Source of the DNA: Pomacea canaliculata
Lineage: Eukaryota; Mollusca; Gastropoda; Architaenioglossa; Ampullariidae
NCBI RefSeq assembly: GCF_003073045.1
Contig: NC_037590.1
Span: forward strand, 13,168,311-13,232,310
DNA length: 64,000 bases
Direction: 5' to 3'
Under the pieces are notes generated by a model. That model was not told where the DNA came from and did not search any database. It saw only the letters and a program-made list of their open reading frames with translations. The translations under genes were made by a program, and so were the position numbers. Within the stretch, counting starts at the first letter, position 1; every line of letters begins with the position of its first letter. Positions 24,101 to 32,476 of the stretch are shown here, piece by piece.

Positions 24101-25543
24101 GTGTTGCAACCTAATCATTTTGTAGATACTTCAAAGATCATTCTTCCTCTTAAGAACAGTTTGTGGACCTCAGATTGGAATGTGCTTTTTGATGTTGTCT
24201 TATAATGCAATACTTTTGTTTGCCTGCTGCTAGAAAGAGGAAAAAGATGCCTTCAAGTCCCTTGGAACAGGAAACAGGATAGCCACATATTTAGCCTATG
24301 TAAGTCCTGGTTGTGGGGAGGGTGGGGGGAGTGCTCAGAAAAGGAATTCTGAGATAACCATTCTTTATCTCTCCTTTGATGAAGGTGTATTACCTCTACC
24401 TTCACAGGTGAGAAATGTCAGAGACTTTCTTCATGATACATTAGCTGAAATTGAAGTTCCTTTAGGAGGAGATTACGAACCTGCAAGAACAATAAAAATG
24501 TGTGCACAGCTGAAAAAAATTGTTGCATGTGGCTGATACTGGGGCACCATCTATGTTTATCAAGTACATGCTAATACTAAAGCAGAGACTTTTTTGGCTA
24601 CGGCTTTAGGCATTAAAGTCACTTCTCATTTTACTTGTTGTGCAGCAGGTTTGCTGTTTTTTTCTGCTTAAATCTTACTGTTCTGTATGCATAAATTTTC
24701 TAGCTATAGTTGAACTAATCAGTCTGACATGTCATTTACATTTTAAGAATTTTTTGGATATCATTTTTTTCTGTAGATGACAGATGTGGAAGCAGGAGGT
24801 GCCACAGTCTTTCCTTACCTGGGTCTAAAACTGTTTCCGAAAAAGGTTAGGCATTGGATTTTCTTTCTTGTGGGTTTTATATTTGGTTATTCTGAGTTAA
24901 TTTTTTAATGAAATTCATTATGACTATAAACTTAATATATTGTAAACAGTTAATATATATATATTTTTTGCTCTACAACTGCCAAAGTTACATTTACACA
25001 GTCGTTTATACAGTCCAAACTTATGTCGTATACTGATCAGAAACTACTGGATAGATCCTGCTCGTGCACTGTAATAGAACTTGCTGAAGTTAGCATTCAG
25101 CCATCTTACTACTGAGACCTGCATCCTCAGTTTTGAAATCAAAACAGGGCAAGAACTAAAGCAGTTCAAGAAAACAGCATGCAACATTCAGTCTAGGAAA
25201 AACAGGAAATTCAATAATAGGGTAAAGTACTGAAACGTCATCACTTTGAAAATTCCAGTTGGTGGCTAGTCATCTTAAAGCAGAGCCAACCAGGGTCTGT
25301 CCATTACTCTCAGATCAGTAGTCATGTAGCATACTTGTATATAAGGGCAGTTAAGAAATCTGTTTGTATTTGCAGGGAAGTGCTGCATTCTGGTATAACC
25401 TTTACAGAAATGGTGATGGCATTTATAATACTCGCCATGCAGCCTGTCCAGTTCTTGTGGGCGTTAAATGGGTGGCCAACAAATGGTTCCACGAACGAGG
25501 CCAGGAGTGGCGTCGGTCATGCAGTCTTAGCCCAGATGAATGA
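6198..25543 (+). CDS. P4HA: Collagen prolyl 4-hydroxylase subunit alpha, complete (13 exons plus one alternative)
   Basis: Fe(II)/2-oxoglutarate dioxygenase that hydroxylates X-Pro-Gly prolines of collagen in the ER lumen, normally as a tetramer with protein disulfide isomerase. Exons: 6198-6376, 11553-11707, 12350-12511, 12933-13093, 18426-18477, 18922-19103, 20132-20305, 20531-20601, 21030-21129, 21620-21673, then 23810-23872 or 24234-24299, 24777-24845, 25376-25543. With the second alternative the product is 530 residues, the normal length. A signal peptide ends near VTA; residues about 20-240 form the N-terminal and TPR peptide-binding part. Catalytic residues are visible: HYEPHFD gives His425 and Asp427, TRHAACP gives His496, and GVKW gives Lys506; the 71- and 10-residue spacings match human P4HA1. 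ATG 6198 is followed directly by a second ATG at 6201; either may start. There is no KDEL, as expected for an alpha subunit held by PDI. Confidence 0.96.
7020..7400 (+). mobile_element. 3' end of a degenerate LINE
   Basis: Translating from about 7066 gives AKWWKSLLHHICHLDSKATF then KHFLKTYLF, which resembles the usual C-terminus of L2/CR1-like LINE reverse transcriptases, where a W-x-S-L-P motif is followed by T-F-K-x-x-L-K-T-x-L-F. It is followed by 3'-UTR-like sequence containing CTTGGTCGTGGTGCTGCACA and a short ATT run near 7400. Only the tail is present, as expected of 5'-truncated retroposition. Family assignment is tentative. Confidence 0.5.
8315..8445. repeat. Direct repeat, left copy (pairs with 9268-9400)
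   Basis: This copy shares long stretches with 9268-9400, including TTTTTATTTAAT, GTTTCTCCTTGCAATTT, AATAAGTGATA and AAAGGAGT, in the same order and orientation, about 950 bp apart. The stretch between the copies contains a LINE fragment. The identity is imperfect, so the duplication is not recent. Confidence 0.75.
8900..9260 (+). mobile_element. Degenerate LINE fragment (reverse transcriptase C-terminal region)
   Basis: Around 8975 the translation reads EVQSFKYLAAMLSVDDGCIT, matching the F-K-Y-L-G-x-x-x-S-x-D-G stretch that follows the polymerase core in many LINEs. At about 9085 it reads LPKVVLQGCVEGEQKK, matching the usual V-L-Q-G-x-V-x-G-x-R-R-x-G segment. Stops separate the two and the usual intervening residues are missing, so this is an internally deleted, dead copy. 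Confidence 0.5.
9268..9400. repeat. Direct repeat, right copy (pairs with 8315-8445)
   Basis: Right-hand copy of the pair described at 8315-8445; same orientation, diverged. It lies immediately 3' of the LINE fragment. Confidence 0.75.
9503..9590 (+). mobile_element. L2/CR1-like 3' tail fragment
   Basis: The run TAAAGCAATTTGAGCCTTCC followed by GGTGAGGTAAAGCACTACAT and AAAT is a diverged form of the common metazoan LINE/SINE tail (AAAGCGCTTTGAG...GCGCTATATAAAT). Only this tail is recognisable. Confidence 0.5.
14411..14587 (+). pseudogene. Second copy of the P4HA TPR exon (exon 4'), frame-broken
   Basis: Lies in the intron after exon 4 (12933-13093). It has an acceptor (CCCCTGCAG) and a donor (ATG then GTAAGT) and starts in the same phase as exon 4. 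Exon 4 begins with V-D-D-C-F-D-L; this copy reads A-N-D-C-F-L-L-G-R-L-S-Y, then D-F-Y-H-T-I-L-W-M-Q-E-A-L. After LDAG the frame is lost near 14506; one frame over it resumes as TATKESEVPSLD and ends VLDYLSYSLAM, as in family members and in exon 4 (MLDYLAFSYYK). Its 177 nt is one base too many, or two too few, to splice in frame. It may be a decayed mutually exclusive exon, or a live one hit by a sequence error. Confidence 0.8.
16516..17520. repeat. Three diverged tandem copies of a ~310-400 bp unit in P4HA intron 4
   Basis: Copies begin near 16516, 16829 and 17228. Each carries, in order, a CAGCAGCTG or CTGCAGCTG motif, a T-rich run, GGTAGGGCTTTACT (copies 2 and 3) or AAAGTTTTACC (copy 1), a TCTGGTTTAATG or TATGATTTAATGG motif, TTTTGTTGGTT or similar, and an ACTTGCCCTGGCAT or ACTTGTCCAGGCAT motif (copies 1 and 2). 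Copies 2 and 3 also contain pieces like the SINE tail of this genome (CAGCTTTAGTTTGCTGGC, and GATAAAGCCTTAGTCGCTG followed by CATAAAACTCC). No coding sense is visible. Confidence 0.7.
19603..19799 (+). mobile_element. tRNA-derived SINE, intact, with 16-bp target duplication
   Basis: The head GTGGCGCAACGGTTAGCGC resembles a tRNA A-box, followed about 40 bp later by a degenerate B-box region around GAGTTCATTTC. The body contains CATCTGTTTACAGGGCTGGC and the tail ends GGCGTAAAACACCAATTCC plus a C-rich run. It is bounded by the 16-bp repeat TTTGTTAATGTATAGA at 19587-19602 and 19800-19815, direct evidence of retroposition. It lies in the P4HA intron between exons 6 and 7. The same family recurs at 23285, 50583 and 59743. 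Confidence 0.9.
21701..21797 (+). repeat. Short GGTCA-rich interspersed repeat
   Basis: It opens with three to four copies of the pentamer GGTCA, then contains the palindrome CCCGGTCCGGG and GGGGGACCGTCTGGCAGCAG. The base composition is strikingly unlike the surrounding AT-rich intron, which suggests an inserted element. No other copy was found in the window and I do not recognise the family. Confidence 0.4.
21940..22109 (+). mobile_element. Old, diverged copy of the tRNA-derived SINE
   Basis: It shares CAACCAATGCAGTG with the head region, then GGCATCTGTTTACAGGGCTG, then GATAAAGCCTTAGTTGCTGG and CATAAAACACTAATTTC with the tail. Its tail variant (AAAGCCTTAG, GGCTCAGCATAAAACAC) differs from the intact copies (ATAGCCTTAG, ACACGGCGTAAAACACC), so it probably belongs to an older subfamily. 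Confidence 0.75.
22868..23191. mobile_element. hAT-type MITE with perfect 8-bp target duplication
   Basis: A 324-bp element bounded by CAATGGTTCTCAAAG on the left and CTTTGAGAACCACTG on the right, inverted repeats with one mismatch that extend inward to CCGCGG. CTCTAAAT flanks it on both sides (22860-22867 and 23192-23199). The 8-bp duplication and CAGTGGTTCTCAAA-type ends are hallmarks of hAT transposons (established knowledge). There is no transposase inside, so it is non-autonomous. Confidence 0.9.
23285..23476 (+). mobile_element. tRNA-derived SINE, intact, with 14-bp target duplication
   Basis: Nearly identical to the copy at 19603, with GCGGTCCAGTGGCGCAACGG at the head and GGCGTAAAACACCAATTCCC at the tail. 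TCATTGTACAAATA flanks it at 23271-23284 and 23477-23490. The high identity of the two copies implies recent activity of this SINE family. Confidence 0.9.
23810..23872 (+). CDS. P4HA: P4HA exon 11A (mutually exclusive alternative)
   Basis: A 63-nt exon between TTTCAG and GTAAGT, phase 0 on both sides, encoding NRKYTALEKIVGNRIATYLI-Y. It ends with the same G-N-R-I-A-T-Y-L core as exon 11B and can join exon 10 (ending FDFAR) to exon 12 (starting MTDVEAGG) in frame. Including both exons would also keep frame but would duplicate a structural element, so mutual exclusion is expected. It has drifted more from the family consensus than 11B and is one residue shorter. Confidence 0.85.
24234..24299 (+). 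CDS. P4HA: P4HA exon 11B (mutually exclusive alternative)
   Basis: A 66-nt exon between CTGCTAG and GTAAGT, phase 0, encoding KEEKDAFKSLGTGNRIATYL-AY. This is the canonical version (compare D-A-F-K-x-L-G-T-G-N-R-I-A-T in vertebrate enzymes). It lies about 360 bp 3' of exon 11A. The segment is in the catalytic domain just after the His-x-Asp iron ligands. Confidence 0.9.
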
Positions 25544-25800
25544 CATAGTGACACATTTTTTAATGACTATCAGCTTTTCCAGGTGTTGTGATCAGAAGAA
25601 ATCTCATTACTTAAATGCTTAGGGTGTGGGGAGACTTTAGACTTTCAGCCTGAAATTTAACAGCATCACTAAGCTTGCCTTGTGGACAGTTTCCATGATA
25701 AGTCTGTTCTATGCGATTTTCCGTATTGAGAAGTTTGTGTCACCTGTGATAAGTTATCACATGCAAGCTTCAGTATTTTTTTAATTGGTGAATAAAATGC
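25544..25800 (+). other. P4HA 3' UTR with poly(A) signal
   Basis: After the TGA at 25541-25543, the first AATAAA is at 25791-25796. A 3' end near 25810-25820 is predicted; later AT-rich sequence could support longer forms. Confidence 0.55.
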
Positions 25801-28800
25801 ACAATTTGCTGATGGTGCTTTTTCCCTCATGCCAAGGTGCGTTTGGATAGGTCAGACATTTTGGCAGATGGTAATGATCAGTTGCATCTTTATGAAATGA
25901 AACTTTTGCTGTTTGCTTCTTTTCAAATTATCATCTTTGCATTCTAGACAACTGTGATACAACTTTTATGAATGATTGCATGAACATGAGGTCTATTTTT
26001 CCCTGATAAGAATGGATGCAGATTTAATGTGGCAAAGATCTTTCAGCTGATATAATATTATCTGATGATCTCTTAGTTAAAATTTTTTATATTTTATATT
26101 AATTGTTTAGTGTTAAAGCAGCTTTACTTTTTATTTATAACTTTGTTTACAAAATGTTCATAAAAAATCAGTAATGTACCTTTTATAATGTTTACAATTA
26201 GAATGAAAATATGTAAAACATGAGATGGTGATAAATTTGGACAACTGTAAAATGTCATCAGCTTCGTTTATTTGCCTTACACTGCCTAGACAAAGGCTAA
26301 ATTTATTTTATCTATGTTTACTAACACTAAATGCTGACTTAACTAACTTTGGATTTCCCAGTTAGATTGTTAACAAACTGATGCTTTTTATCATTTCTAA
26401 GATCTGTAAGTTGGTGCCTGTTAAAATTTCATTTTAAAAACAACTGAGCATATCTTTACTATATGCAGGGAAATTGTATGAACACAGGCCATGTATGTTG
26501 TTTTGAATGCTGGTGGTCACAGTTGTCTGGATAATAATTATGCAGGTTTATTTGTTTTATAATGAAAATAAGATACTCTACTTAAAAGAAGTCTGGACAT
26601 ATCCTTAAGCAATAAGAAAAAAAAATCCTGCAAGTTTTTAACATAATTTCTAGTAGACTACTGTTTTCCCCATATCCCTTTTTCTTTTCTTTTTTTTTTT
26701 GGGGGGGTGAGGGGGGTAACTTCTGTTAATTAATGTTCAAAGACCTCATCCCTAATACTTTCTGTAGATCATGCCTCCTGCTTACTACATTCCTGCACAC
26801 ATAACTATCAGAAAATTATGATCTGTCACAGTATTAAGAGTAGTTTACATATTCTAGTACTTTGAAAATAACTAATCTTTGTAAATGTCAGTAGAGGCTT
26901 TTTTTCTGGGCTGGAGGTGGGGGTCATTGGGTTTTGTGTTTTTTCTTTTTGGTTCATTTTACTTTAGGTTTTTCTTTTTATTCATGTACTTATTTGCAAC
27001 ATTGGAAATTAATTGTTCTCTGTGTTTGTTGTAACTGCGGTCAGACCTTTGTGGTTACTACATCAGTGTAGCTCCAAGAGGCAAGGTGGTGACCAGCTGT
27101 TGCATATTAGTATACTTTACACCATTTTGTCACCTAATAATGATAATTTTTGTAACTAGTCCAAAGTACTTAATTGTAGATAACATGCAGCATAATGGTT
27201 ATCTGCATGGTTTCCTAGCTTTTGCATGATAGACACAGTTACTGTGAAAAATCCTGGTGTCTTTTGGGAACACAATCTACCCTACACCTACACCCTACCC
27301 TTCTACGCAAAGAAGTGCCTAATTGTGGTGAGCTATCTAGGAGCAGGATGGTAGTATGTGTGTGTGCGAGCATGCATGTGTGTGTGCGCGCGCACACTTG
27401 TGTTTAAATGTTTAAAAGCAAACAGTTTTTGGCTGGATTTTTTTTGCCTAAGTTCAAATATTGACATGTAGAACTACATTTTTCTTTTGCAGTTTTTGAG
27501 AATCATGAAACTTTACAAAAAATGCAGTGAACAAAGTTTTCTATGGTTGTACTTTGTAGACAACTTGGACAGAATCTTTAGTATATTTAAGTATTAGATA
27601 CTTGCAGTGTTAGAGATGGTGCTCATAGTTTTTTGTATGTTATTTTTTGATGCATGAAATGTGTTTTACATGTAATATTGATTACAAAAGCATTTAAAAG
27701 GATTGCCATACATCACGGTTTATAGTTTCGAAAGATTTATTTTTAATTGAACATGTAGCCTTCTTTTCACTTTCCTTTAATTATTGTTTGAAAATGAAAA
27801 TACTTTGCGCAGTTTATGATTCAATCTATTTAAAGATTAAATTCTTTTGCAATGGGTATTACTGGAAGACCTAATGCAAGTGTCATTTATTCATTCAGCC
27901 AGTCTGTCTTCTGTGCATTCAGAATAACAATAATAATGTTCCACTTCTGTCTACTCCAAGACTGGTTCGTTGTCATCTCAAGGTTTCTCTTTGGTTCTCT
28001 CCATTTGCCTTGGGGTGTATGAAAATGCAAGAGACCTCTTATTTTCCAGATTATGACACATCATCTCTCTCCAGCTTTGTTTTTCTTCTTAACTGTACCT
28101 CCATCACATCTCTGACAGCATGGGTGTAAAAATTTCATGACATTTTGTGACCATTCAAGCATATGGATTCTTATCAAACTAACCATTGGGAAGCTTACAA
28201 CTTAAGGGCCTTGTTAAACAAACGTGGAAAAAACATAATCATTATACTATGGTAAAGAAGAGGGGACTGTATCTTCCTTAATGTCATCATGTTGGTAAAG
28301 CTTCCCACAGGAATTTGCAACAACAATTAATACTCATGGTAATAGCAATACAGCTGAAGGGATTTGTTGAAAACTACTCACATACCAGTGATTGGTTAGG
28401 CTCTGACTTCTATATCCTATGCATTGGGTGGGGCAAACCGTTCACAGCCACTGAGGTTTATTTCCTAAATAACCCCTTCTTTAAAGCCAGACACGCTACC
28501 CCTTACACTAGCAATGGCGTCATTCTCCTGCTTTCTTTTAGGAACGAAACTTTAAAAAAAAAATTACAATCTTGAATTTCTTCATCAGAATCAGAAAGCA
28601 ATTAACAGTCTTTTGTATGTTAAATTTTGAATTAAAAAAGCAACCAAAAAAGTATTTTCATATTTCCTATAGTCTTTGACGATACTGGAACCAAAGGTAT
28701 TGTGCTGCTTTGTGAAAACGTGTAAATACCGCTAGAAGAAATAAACCAGCATGAAGCAGCTAATTTTAAAAAAGCTTTGTCAGCTGTGTGATTTGTTCAG

Positions 28801-30275
28801 TAAGCAACCCAAATGAGTTGTACTCTTTTTGCAGACATTGTACAGTGCATGTATGACACAACGTGCAAACACTTTGCAAACACTCTTAACTGAAAATGCC
28901 TGACCTTGAGCAAAAACATTTACTGAAGTGTATTTGAAAGCAAAAGCAAACAAATGGCCTATGGACTGACGCTTATGCAAGCAGCTCAGAAATTAACTAG
29001 AATCCAATCAATACAGAACTGAAATTTTTCCAAATGAATATCCTTATTTGAAGAAAGTAGGCACAGTTTCACGTTGTTTGGGCACAGAAAAACACGTTTT
29101 CCACTTCCTGCATGGAACAAAAAATTTTAAATGTATATATATATGCACACATGGTGGTGAATGTAGGAAATCATATGTAAATCCTGAACTAGAATAGCAG
29201 CAAAAAAGCAAAGCATATAGAAGAAAATCAAAGATGTTAGGGAGATTATTTTTATTATGTAAAAAAAAAAAAGCCTATGATCACACTCTTTTAACACTAT
29301 CCCAGAGTGCTCTCAGCACACAAAAATGCAGCAGCCTTTGTGTTGCTCATAAGGTGTGTATGAACCTATATCTTCTTCCCTGATTTTTGTCTTAGATAAC
29401 ATTGCATGCTGACTGTGCTGAGAAACAATAGCCGTATTTGAAGAAGGCGTCACACTCTAGACTAATGAAAACTTCCATGGCAACAGGCTGAGATGGAACT
29501 ATTGACAAAATCCTTGAAAAGGAGTTCTGAGTAGTTATGCTATCCATTGTGACCCGGGATAGCAATTCACTTCAATGCAGCTTCCTGAAAGTGGAATCGA
29601 GAAAAGTCCTGTGATTCTTGCATCAATATGATGTATGCCTCTGCTACTATAATTTGTTATAAAATAGAACTGAAATTTTATTCTTTTCCTTGTTATTTAT
29701 TTGAACAGGACTAGTATCATTTTAAAAAAAATCAGAAAATGAGAATATGAAAAATCCACTAGAATGTCTGGCAGGAAAGATGAAGTTAGTAAAGAGGATT
29801 TTTTTCTGATTCGCACAGACAGCATATACATGCAGATGGAGTGGCATCTAACTTTCATAGTTACTACTTCTTCATCACACATACATATAACTTGGTTCTT
29901 ACCATTGTGCCAGTCAAGGTGCGCCCTCTAGAAGGAAATAAAATTGTGCAGCCAGCGAATATTCCCTGAAGAAGAACTTTACTCACTGTAGTCAGCATGT
30001 TGATGTATATACTCCTCTGCAAATTGCTAGCGCATGAGAACCTATACCTTGCTGATGAAAAGTTGTAATAAAAATGACTAAGCAGAGAAGCAATGTGCTC
30101 TAAAACGATACCAAACGCACATAAAGAAAAATATATAAAGCACACTAGCTCAGTAGATGCAGAATGATGGACGTACACATGCATAGACAAGGACTTTCAT
30201 AAGGTCGAGCAAGTCAGAGAATCGATTGCTTTATTGCGCCAGTGACATCCCTGTTACAGCCTGATGTTGAATCAC
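25801..30275. other. Intergenic region, no supportable gene
   Basis: AT-rich sequence between the P4HA 3' end and the leftward gene ending at 30276. It has a TG/GC dinucleotide run at 27355-27400 and several homopolymers. Open frames such as 28315-28575 (+) and 29864-30190 (-) lack recognisable motifs and are not flanked by convincing splice sites or a promoter, so they are not called. Confidence 0.6.
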
Positions 30276-31716
30276 TCAGTCTGTATGACTTCTCAGCAAC
30301 AGACGGCCATCTGCTCTGACCATTTTAGAGGGGCGCGAATCTGATGTAGACGCTGATCCTCCGTACGTATCCGTTGTCACGGCAGTTGCATCGCCGTTGG
30401 TGTGAAAGTCAACGTGATGATGCCTTTGAAGATTACTTAACCATATCCTCGCTATACCAGTACATTTACACATATCTGGTATTGCAGCTGATCTGGAACT
30501 TCGTCTCCTGGTATTGGTAAAAGGTAAGAAGACTTTCTGTCTTATTGGAATTGAGACTAGCCCGAGATATGCTCACCTGGCGACGGAGAGAATGTCTTTC
30601 GAGCTAAATTTATTGTGACTTTGAAATATTTGAAGTGCTGACAACAAGGTTTTTATTCTTTTATGTAGCTCACTATGTATGTATGGGTGTTGGTGTAATT
30701 TTGTATTCGATTTTTCACCCACTTCCCATAGTCCTAGACGTATGAAATCGTCTCCAGTTATACTCATTTCCGGTGACATCAACATTAAATCTTTTCCAGA
30801 ATTAGAAGCACAATTTTTTATATTTAATTTTGTTTGAGAACTTATAGGCCGATTAGGCGAGATGGTAACTGCTGGTCCAAATGCTATCTCCCCTAATTCA
30901 GCCTATAAAAAGAGAATAAAGTCACAAAGTAAAACGAAAAATAAAAAAATCGAAAATTCGAACATGTAATCGTTCCTTTTTGGATTTTCTTTAATACATA
31001 TAACTTAAAACATAAAAGTTGTAAGGGGCACTCTCGTCTTACATCTTAAGTTATCTGTATTTCGAAGAAAATCCCGAGACCTACGTGAAAAAATTTTTTA
31101 CCCTTTTCAGTGCATTTCAAATAAAAGTGTTTTTCAAAATATTTTGTTCACCCTGTTTTACTGAGTTTGTCTTGCCACATAGATCGTTGAGTTTTAGAAA
31201 ATGTTGCTAAAATTACTGCAAACGCCGGGAAAATGGAGTAGCACGTGAAGCCCGAAGTAGGAGCGACCTAACTTGCACCTGTTGTGTGTGTCAGAAGGAG
31301 AATACGGAAACAAGTTCTTGTCGACATGCTTGGATGAAGAACAGGTTTGGGAAGCACTGGGTGACAGTGACATCAACTTTAAACAGATAGAAGGTTAATT
31401 TAAGGTTCGTTTAAAGCTGCTGTTGATGAGAATGAAAACAAAAGATGGTAATTTAAGGTTGTCTGATTCGATCGACCAGGACCGGCAAAGCCGTTCTGGT
31501 TCAACCATCACGCGGGGAAGAATGTATGTGTGTAGGATGGGGAAAAGGTCTCAACTGTTTAGACAAGCCGCGTGCAGACACACACACAAACACACAGTTA
31601 TTAGTTCAATGATTGTCACCTCACTTGGATGTTCCTCTCCGAGTAACGCAATATCTCTCGCCACTACCAAAGCAAAAGGTTGACAGACATCCTGCACTTC
31701 AATCTGCCACTCAGAG
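30276..31716 (-). CDS. Unrecognised protein, last three exons
   Basis: Three open blocks splice in consistent phase: 31716-31620 (acceptor TTTCTTTCAG, donor GAG then GTGACA), 30902-30577 (acceptor TTTTATAG, donor GCCAG then GTGAGC) and 30507-30276 (acceptor AATACCAG, stop TGA). Together they encode about 217 residues. The first begins SEWQIEVQDVCQPFAL and the second AELGEIAFGPAVTIS. The third begins with the basic run RRSSR and ends LLLRSHTD. No membrane span or known catalytic motif is visible. The long frame across the second block and the three matching phases argue for a real gene. The start lies upstream; candidates between 31720 and 32100 on the same strand (for example a frame reading LDVATVFLFSTNEFPVIL near 31860) do not join cleanly. 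Function unknown. Confidence 0.5.
31295..31393 (+). CDS. Isolated candidate exon, unrecognised
   Basis: A 99-nt block with a good acceptor (TTGTGTGTGTCAG) and a possible donor (GAAG then GTTAAT). It translates to GEYGNKFLSTCLDEEQVWEA followed by LGDSDINFKQIE. The acidic composition looks protein-like, but no partner exon was identified and it lies inside an intron of the opposite-strand gene at 30276-31716. It could be an exon of a rightward gene or chance. Confidence 0.25.
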
Positions 31717-32476
31717 CTGAAAGAAAACTCCCGGGTAGTCCCAAGATATATGACATTATAACAGTTTCTGAGTGGCAAATGTCACGAACTAAACAAAGGA
31801 ACTGACTTGTCTGTTATAAACACGAAATACGCACCTAGGATAACCGGAAACTCGTTCGTCGAAAATAAGAAAACCGTAGCAACGTCTAAAACTCTTGTGG
31901 CAGAAACACTCTGTTGCTAAATTTAAAGATGACGGCCAGCTTTGCTATTCATTCGATAACTTGTGCTTATTACACGTTGGTGGTTGAGATCTTTCAAAGT
32001 CATGGCATGCCACTGATGCCAGCCTCCAAAAGGATAAGACGACATTATTACTTTTCTTTAGTCCTAAGGCTTCTTAAAAATCTCGCACTTAGCGAAATGT
32101 AAGTGCTGACACTTTTCATGAGACAAAACGACTGTGTAATATATTTACCATTAAAACAGGGATTTGAGTTAAATTGTTTTATTATTATTGGACGAGGGGG
32201 CAAGATCCTATTTTGACCTATGCAACTTGTATTTTTACAGCATTATGGAATATTGAACAGTGACGATTTAGATATATGAAGTGGATAGTGGACATATCTA
32301 TAATGGGAAAATATATCTTGGTTTGTTTTGGCTTTTTACTTTGTTTGCTTTTGGAGCAATAAAACTTGTCGCCTGCCATTTGTTGTGTGTTGCTTAACTG
32401 CGAAGTCACTCCAAGTACTTTTAAACCAAGTTTTCTTCTGGCTTTGGTTTTGTCCTTCTAGTACAGGGACGTCAAG
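31717..32476. other. Interval between the unknown leftward gene and the GPCR
   Basis: It must contain the GPCR 5' UTR and promoter, and probably upstream exons of the leftward gene. On the minus strand a frame starting near 32048 reads MSSYPFGGWHQWHAMTLKDL, a possible start exon, but I could not connect it. No clear TATA box was seen. Confidence 0.35.

Noticed and set aside
24408..24534. Open block after a CTTCACAG acceptor reading GGDYEPAR, resembling the P4HA GGHYEPHFD motif
   Set aside because: No iron-ligand residues, no suitable donor, and exons 11B and 12 join cleanly without it; the similarity is short.
28315..28575. 86-codon plus-strand frame
   Set aside because: Short, no motif, no promoter or splice evidence, isolated in an intergenic region.
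29864..30190. 108-codon minus-strand frame downstream of the unknown gene
   Set aside because: Lies after the stop of the gene at 30276, with no recognisable motif; probably chance in 3' sequence.
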